Below are positions 60,901 to 64,000 of a stretch of DNA of 64,000 nucleotides, piece by piece. Each line of letters starts with the position of its first letter. Position 1 is the first letter of the stretch. Source of the DNA: Marinobacter alexandrii (GTDB lineage Bacteria > Pseudomonadota > Gammaproteobacteria > Pseudomonadales > Oleiphilaceae); contig NZ_SWKM01000017.1 in NCBI RefSeq assembly GCF_005871205.1, forward strand, positions 38,054 to 102,053. Reading direction: 5' to 3'. Below the pieces are notes generated by a model. That model saw only the letters and a list, made by a program, of their open reading frames with translations. It was not told the origin of the DNA and did no database searches. The position numbers and the translations under genes are program-made.

Positions 60901-61478
60901 AGGCGGGTCGAGACAAGAAAGGTCTTGGCCTCGGGCTGGCCATCGTGGACCGAATCAGCGGCATGTTGGACCACCCGGTAACCGTGCAATCCATTCAGGG
61001 TCGCGGCAGCCTGTTCGGCATAACCGTCCCGATGACCGCACCGGAACAGGCGCCCGCAGTCGTCCAGCGACCATCGGCCGGATCCCGTCGGGTTTCAAGC
61101 CTTGGCGGCTTGCACGTTCTTTGTATCGACAACGACCCGGCTATTCTTCAGGGCATGGTAGCGCTCCTGGGTAACTGGAAGTGCGATGTCACCGCTGCAG
61201 AAAGCCTGGACGACGCTACCGACCAGCTCAACGGACATGCCCCGGAGATCATCCTCGCCGACTACCAGCTCGACGATAACAAAAACGGGCTGGATGCCAT
61301 GGATAGCCTGAGGGCGGCGCTCAGCAAGGATATTCCGGGGATCCTGATTACCGGCTACATGGCGCCCGAAGTGCGCGAAGATGCCATTGCCAGGGGCTAT
61401 CATCTGCTCTATAAACCCGTGAAGCCGGCTGCATTGCGGGCGCTGGTCAACAAGTTACTGAAGCAGAAACGGTCATGA
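57960..61478 (+). CDS. Symporter-fused hybrid sensor histidine kinase
   Basis: A 1172-residue protein. Residues about 1-500 form a sodium:solute symporter domain with some 13 helices; about 610-760 hold a PAS domain (LQSAIENIRLGVSVVNHQQQLVVWNQRYLELF); then a coiled coil, the HisKA box with His819 in LASASHDLLQPLNAARLF, the ATPase lobe (NFLSNAIRYTPKGKILLG, DTGPGIPEDQ, GLGLGLAIV) and a C-terminal REC domain with Asp1101 in EIILADYQLDD. This is the CrbS/MxtR/NahK-like class, which in other gammaproteobacteria governs acetate and related metabolism. It overlaps the next gene by four bases. Confidence 0.92.
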   Translation: MINAWLLVLISITYISVLFVIAWAGDKHPGLYRRRLARTHIYALSLAVYFTSWTFYGAVGRATQEGLGFLPIYLGPLLVFIFGAPLLRRIIYISKRNNSTSIADFIASRYGKSQVLAAMIATFALIGSVPYIALQLKAISMGFNVLSETGIDVQAASSAPWADSAWYITLALAVFTVLFGTRHLESTEHHRGMIQAVAFESLIKLVAFVAVGLFVGYGLYGGFGDLLGRVQDADLIGTLTTDGVQAPAFITQTLVAMLAIICLPRQFHVMVVENTDHRDFEVARWAMPIYLIIASAFVLPIAAAGLLSPGGVTSNPDILILQLPIQAGEKWLAILAFLGGGSAAAAMVIVCSVAIATMVSNEIIMPALLKFFRPRMNRRTDLSYLLLSIRRVAIFVVLLTAYGFYRMASEDYSLTAFGLLSFAAAAQFGPALVGGIIWRRGNYMGAVWGLALGFLMWCYTLLLPALATTGWMTDTLINQGLWGLGWTRPTALFGSELDHISHGIIWSLGINTLTYVMLSMLTRQRVREKIQIASFFHDPQPRAETPQHQSWQGEILTSDLQALTDRFMGEERSETILRNYERRNAIRLHPQRPASNHLMKYIERQLASVIGASTARVVLESTLTGRDMQIEDVVSIVDEASQAMTFSRELLQSAIENIRLGVSVVNHQQQLVVWNQRYLELFTYPKGFVRVGRPVEDLMRYNLTNANLSARRIDEIVADRCGSMRHGQPMSYERQRPDGTVIRVDGSPIPGGGYVTTFQDITAMRRTEQALKETNIYLEQRVKERTQELQVINEQMLKAKSVAEQANQSKTRFLASASHDLLQPLNAARLFTSALAGKAPEGEEKDLVDHIDSSLGAAEEIISTLLDISKLDAGALEPDIGVFPVNDILRHLATDFSAIAKDQGLELHVVPSTAWVRSDAKLLRRVVQNFLSNAIRYTPKGKILLGCRRLKGFLRIDVWDTGPGIPEDQLAHIFEEFRRFQAGRDKKGLGLGLAIVDRISGMLDHPVTVQSIQGRGSLFGITVPMTAPEQAPAVVQRPSAGSRRVSSLGGLHVLCIDNDPAILQGMVALLGNWKCDVTAAESLDDATDQLNGHAPEIILADYQLDDNKNGLDAMDSLRAALSKDIPGILITGYMAPEVREDAIARGYHLLYKPVKPAALRALVNKLLKQKRS

Positions 61479-63112
61479 GCGAGTCGAGCTACCGAACGGA
61501 CGCCTTCCATGAACTGACTTACCTGATCATCGACGACTTCGAGAACTTCCGTCTATCTCTCCGGCAGATGCTTCGAAGCTGCGGAGCCTATAAAATTGAA
61601 CTGGTCGGCAACGCCGGGCAAGCGATTAAATACTGCACCTACAATCATGTGGATGTGGTGCTGTGCGATTATAACCTCGGCGGAGGCAAGAACGGCCAGC
61701 ATGTGCTTGAGGAACTGCGCCACAAGAACCTGCTGAAGCGATCATCGCTGTTTCTGATGGTCACCGCGGAAACCTCCAAGCAAATGGTGATGGGGGCACG
61801 GGAAAACCAGCCCGACGGCTATCTGACCAAGCCCATCAACCGTGCCATGCTGGAACAGCGCCTGATCACCCTGATTGAGCAGCGCAAGGCACTGTTTCCG
61901 ATTAACCGGGAGATCGATCGGGAAAATTATCCGGAAGCCATCTCCCTGTGCCTTCAGGCCCTACCCCGGAACCCCCGCCATAAGACTTGGCTATTGAAGA
62001 CCCTGGGCGATCTCTACTACCGCCTGGGGGATCTTAGCCACGCGGCCAAAGTCTTTGACGACGTGCTGCAACAGCGTGAGCTGTCCTGGGCCAGGCTTGG
62101 GCACAACCGGGTATTACTGGCAAATCGTAGCCACGATCAGGCCATCGCCAGCCTCAAGCAGCTGATCGAAAACCATCCCGATTACATGGAAGCCTACGAC
62201 CTGCTCGCCGACGGACTGCGGCAGCAAGGCAAACTCTCTGAAGCACAGCGGGTACTCGAGCAGGCCACATTGCAATCGCCCAATGCTCTGCTCCGGCAAA
62301 AACAGTTGGCGGAGGTTGCCGAGGCCAATCAGGACATAGAGACCGCGGCCGATTCCTGGCGCCGCACGGTATCCCTCGGCATCCACTCGATACACGACAG
62401 CGCCGACCACTATCTGGCCCTGGGCCAGAGCCTGTCAGACCTAAGCGAGGACGACGACAGCACTCAGAGCGCCGAGCACGCCACCGAGGCAATCGCCATT
62501 CTTGGCACCATGGAGAAGCGTTTTGCCGATCAACCGACAGTTGAACTTCGCAGCCGCATCGTTCAATGCCGAGTTTTGTTCGGGCAGGGACAACATCGAG
62601 AGGCAGGGGCACTACAGAGCAGCCTGAGGGCGGACTTCGATCGCAACCCCCCGGTCGATCCCGACACCAGCCTGGACTACGCCAAAACCCTGTTTCGAAT
62701 TGGCGGTGACGCTGAAGCGAGGGATCTTCTTGCCCGCCTCGCCGAGCAGCACAGCGGTGAATCAGACCTCCTGCAACGCATCGAAGCGTTACGGGACGAG
62801 CCTGTCGGATTCCGTCAAAAGCTGAAGGCACGGAAACTCACCCGAGGTGGCATTGAAGCCTTCGAAGCCGGTGACCTTGCAGCAGCTGCAGCGGCGTTTA
62901 CAGAAGCGCTTGAGGTAGTTCCAAATCACTCTTCGGTAAACCTGAATCTGGTGCAGGTCCTGTTGAAAATGTACGAAGTGGATCCAACGAATCGCCAACT
63001 ACTTGAGCAGTGTCGGGCAAGACTTGAGCACCTGCAGGGATTGCCGGAACAGCATCGACAGTATCGGCGCTATATGGCACTGAGCCAAAAACTGAAGGGA
63101 TTAAACCAATGA
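61475..63112 (+). CDS. Response regulator with REC and TPR domains
   Basis: A 545-residue protein: an N-terminal receiver domain (LTYLIIDDFENFRLSLRQML; phospho-acceptor Asp65 in VVLCDYNLGGGKNGQ; Thr97 in LMVTAE; Lys119 in YLTKPI), then about 400 residues of helical tetratricopeptide repeats (for example LLKTLGDLYYRLGDLSHAAKVFDDVL and AYDLLADGLRQQGKLSEAQRVLEQAT). No DNA-binding, GGDEF or enzymatic output is seen, so it probably works by phosphorylation-controlled protein binding. It is coupled by ATGA overlaps to the kinase before it and the kinase after it. Confidence 0.88.
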   Translation: MSESSYRTDAFHELTYLIIDDFENFRLSLRQMLRSCGAYKIELVGNAGQAIKYCTYNHVDVVLCDYNLGGGKNGQHVLEELRHKNLLKRSSLFLMVTAETSKQMVMGARENQPDGYLTKPINRAMLEQRLITLIEQRKALFPINREIDRENYPEAISLCLQALPRNPRHKTWLLKTLGDLYYRLGDLSHAAKVFDDVLQQRELSWARLGHNRVLLANRSHDQAIASLKQLIENHPDYMEAYDLLADGLRQQGKLSEAQRVLEQATLQSPNALLRQKQLAEVAEANQDIETAADSWRRTVSLGIHSIHDSADHYLALGQSLSDLSEDDDSTQSAEHATEAIAILGTMEKRFADQPTVELRSRIVQCRVLFGQGQHREAGALQSSLRADFDRNPPVDPDTSLDYAKTLFRIGGDAEARDLLARLAEQHSGESDLLQRIEALRDEPVGFRQKLKARKLTRGGIEAFEAGDLAAAAAAFTEALEVVPNHSSVNLNLVQVLLKMYEVDPTNRQLLEQCRARLEHLQGLPEQHRQYRRYMALSQKLKGLNQ

Positions 63113-63825
63113 CCAATCCCCAAGACCCAGCTAAGCCGGCCAATGAGAGCGACCAGAGCATCGACTTTTCCATGGTCCTGGCCTCAGCCGTCCATGACAT
63201 GAAGAACTCCCTGGGAATGTTGCTGAACTCTCTGGACGAGCTAAGAGCCGAGCACAGCTCAACTTTCAATGGTTCCCCACGATTTAACTCCCTGCAGTAC
63301 GAGGCCGAGCGCATGCACAACGATTTGGTGCAGTTGCTGGGAATCTATCGACTGGGAGAGCAGAATCTTTCGGCGCACCTTGAGGAGCATTACCTGCCCG
63401 ACTTCCTGGCCGAGCACATGGCGCGCCATGAGCCCCTACTCCAGGGCCTGGGTATAGAAGCTCTAATCGACGCCAGCGACATCACAGGTTTCTTTGATGC
63501 CGATCTGTTGACCGGAGTGCTCAACAACACCATCAACAACGCCCTGAGGTACACCAGGAAAAAGATCCGGCTGACGGCGGAGGCTAGGGACGGCTATTTG
63601 GTTTTAGGGGTAGAAGATGATGGTGCGGGATACCCGGTGAGCATGCAGCACACAGGCCCCCTGACGTTCAAATCCTTGGACTTTAATACTGGCAGCACCA
63701 GCCTGGGGCTGTTCTTTGCTTCATCGGTTGCCCAGTTGCACCGGGAAGGTGATAGATTCGGATCCATCAAACTGCACAACGGTGGCGAGCTCGGTGGCGG
63801 CGTTTTTGAGATCTGGCTGCCCTAG
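63109..63825 (+). CDS. Small soluble sensor histidine kinase
   Basis: A 238-residue cytoplasmic kinase without membrane or PAS domains. The H-box is SAVHDMKNSLGMLLNSL with His29 in an HDxKN pattern; the catalytic domain shows the N-box NNTINNALRY, the D-box VLGVEDDGAGYP and a short G-region STSLGLFFASSVAQ. Its start overlaps the REC-TPR stop codon by four bases, so the two are made together; it may phosphorylate or dephosphorylate that receiver. It is short of a sensory domain, so input probably comes through protein contact. A terminator shared with the rRNA operon follows. Confidence 0.85.
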   Translation: MTNPQDPAKPANESDQSIDFSMVLASAVHDMKNSLGMLLNSLDELRAEHSSTFNGSPRFNSLQYEAERMHNDLVQLLGIYRLGEQNLSAHLEEHYLPDFLAEHMARHEPLLQGLGIEALIDASDITGFFDADLLTGVLNNTINNALRYTRKKIRLTAEARDGYLVLGVEDDGAGYPVSMQHTGPLTFKSLDFNTGSTSLGLFFASSVAQLHREGDRFGSIKLHNGGELGGGVFEIWLP

Positions 63826-63888
63826 CCGCGTAAGACCCCCAACGCCTTTTGTGGCAAATGCCCCTTCGGTGCCTTTCGTTCAGGCAAT

Positions 63889-63925
63889 AAAAAACCCCAG
63901 CCTCGAGGAAGCTGGGGTTTTTCGG
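63889..63925. terminator. Bidirectional intrinsic terminator between the kinase gene and the rRNA operon
   Basis: AACCCCAGC and GCTGGGGTT form a strong stem around a CTCGAGGAA loop, flanked by A and T runs. It can end the rRNA transcript on the minus strand and the kinase operon on the plus strand. Confidence 0.85.
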
Positions 63926-63933
63926 TATTAAGA

Positions 63934-64000
63934 GTCTGACGATGACCTACTCTCACATGGGCAAATGCCACACTACCATCGGCGCAGGCCTGTTTCACTT
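63934..64000 (-). rRNA. rrf: 5S ribosomal RNA, 3' half (cut by the window edge)
   Basis: Read on the minus strand, this contains AAGTGAAAC, GCGCCGATGGTAGTGTGG and GAGAGTAGGTCATCGTC, matching the 3' 67 or so bases of bacterial 5S rRNA with the expected spacing. The 5' half and the rest of the rRNA operon lie beyond base 64000. The exact 3' end is uncertain by a few bases. Confidence 0.93.

Noticed and set aside
1..64000. Insertion sequences, prophage genes, CRISPR arrays, integrases
   Set aside because: I found no transposase, integrase, phage structural gene or regularly spaced repeat in either strand.

Overview
The window looks like chromosomal DNA of a GC-rich marine gammaproteobacterium, most likely Marinobacter or a close relative. 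This is inferred from gene content and order (rsxABCDGE-nth; pyrG-kdsA-eno; ftsB-ispD-ispF-truD-surE-pcm-DUF368-nlpD-rpoS; a DUF294-exonuclease-DUF485-symporter block as in pseudomonads), not from a database search. Gene density is high. After start correction I see no gap over 300 bases between genes. I found no insertion sequence, prophage, CRISPR array or tRNA.

Layout. 0-3.4 kb: DUF1631 protein divergent from nadC. 3.4-7.3 kb (minus): YqcC-like protein, orphan ParA ATPase, Hda, a CDP-alcohol phosphatidyltransferase and a DUF2066 exported protein. 7.5-10.1 kb (plus): purM-purN and a DUF3108 protein. 10.1-13.9 kb (minus): avtA, a YjaG-like protein, dcd and apbC/mrp. 14.1-22.3 kb (plus): metG, the six-gene Rsx/Rnf electron-transport operon and nth. 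22.4-40.7 kb (minus): a long run of housekeeping genes holding a chalcone-isomerase-like protein, the rpoS/nlpD/DUF368/pcm/surE stress block, truD/ispF/ispD, ftsB, eno/kdsA/pyrG, tilS/accA and dnaE. 40.7-44.5 kb: TlpA-like lipoprotein, arsC-like, WrbA-like, DUF2069, and an orphan GspE-type ATPase. 44.6-51.6 kb (minus): DUF3080 lipoprotein, methionine-salvage genes mtnB-mtnD-mtnC, xdhC with a two-subunit molybdenum hydroxylase, and a tiny repeat lipoprotein. 51.7-63.8 kb: Smr protein (minus), then a plus-strand block with a cNMP/CBS/DUF294 protein, a 3'-5' exonuclease, DUF485 plus sodium:solute symporter, and a translationally coupled signalling cassette (symporter-fused hybrid kinase, REC-TPR protein, small soluble kinase). 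The right edge holds the 3' half of a 5S rRNA on the minus strand, so an rRNA operon converges on that cassette.

Most interesting items: (1) two copies (12698-12791 and 30208-30317) of an apparently undescribed composite palindrome with a conserved 47-bp two-hairpin core, an identical 7-nt spacer length, and unrelated, locus-specific inverted arms; (2) the kinase / REC-TPR / kinase cassette with no DNA-binding output, downstream of a real transporter of the same fold as the sensor; (3) symmetric elements around the nlpD-rpoS region. Most of the rest is conserved core genome.
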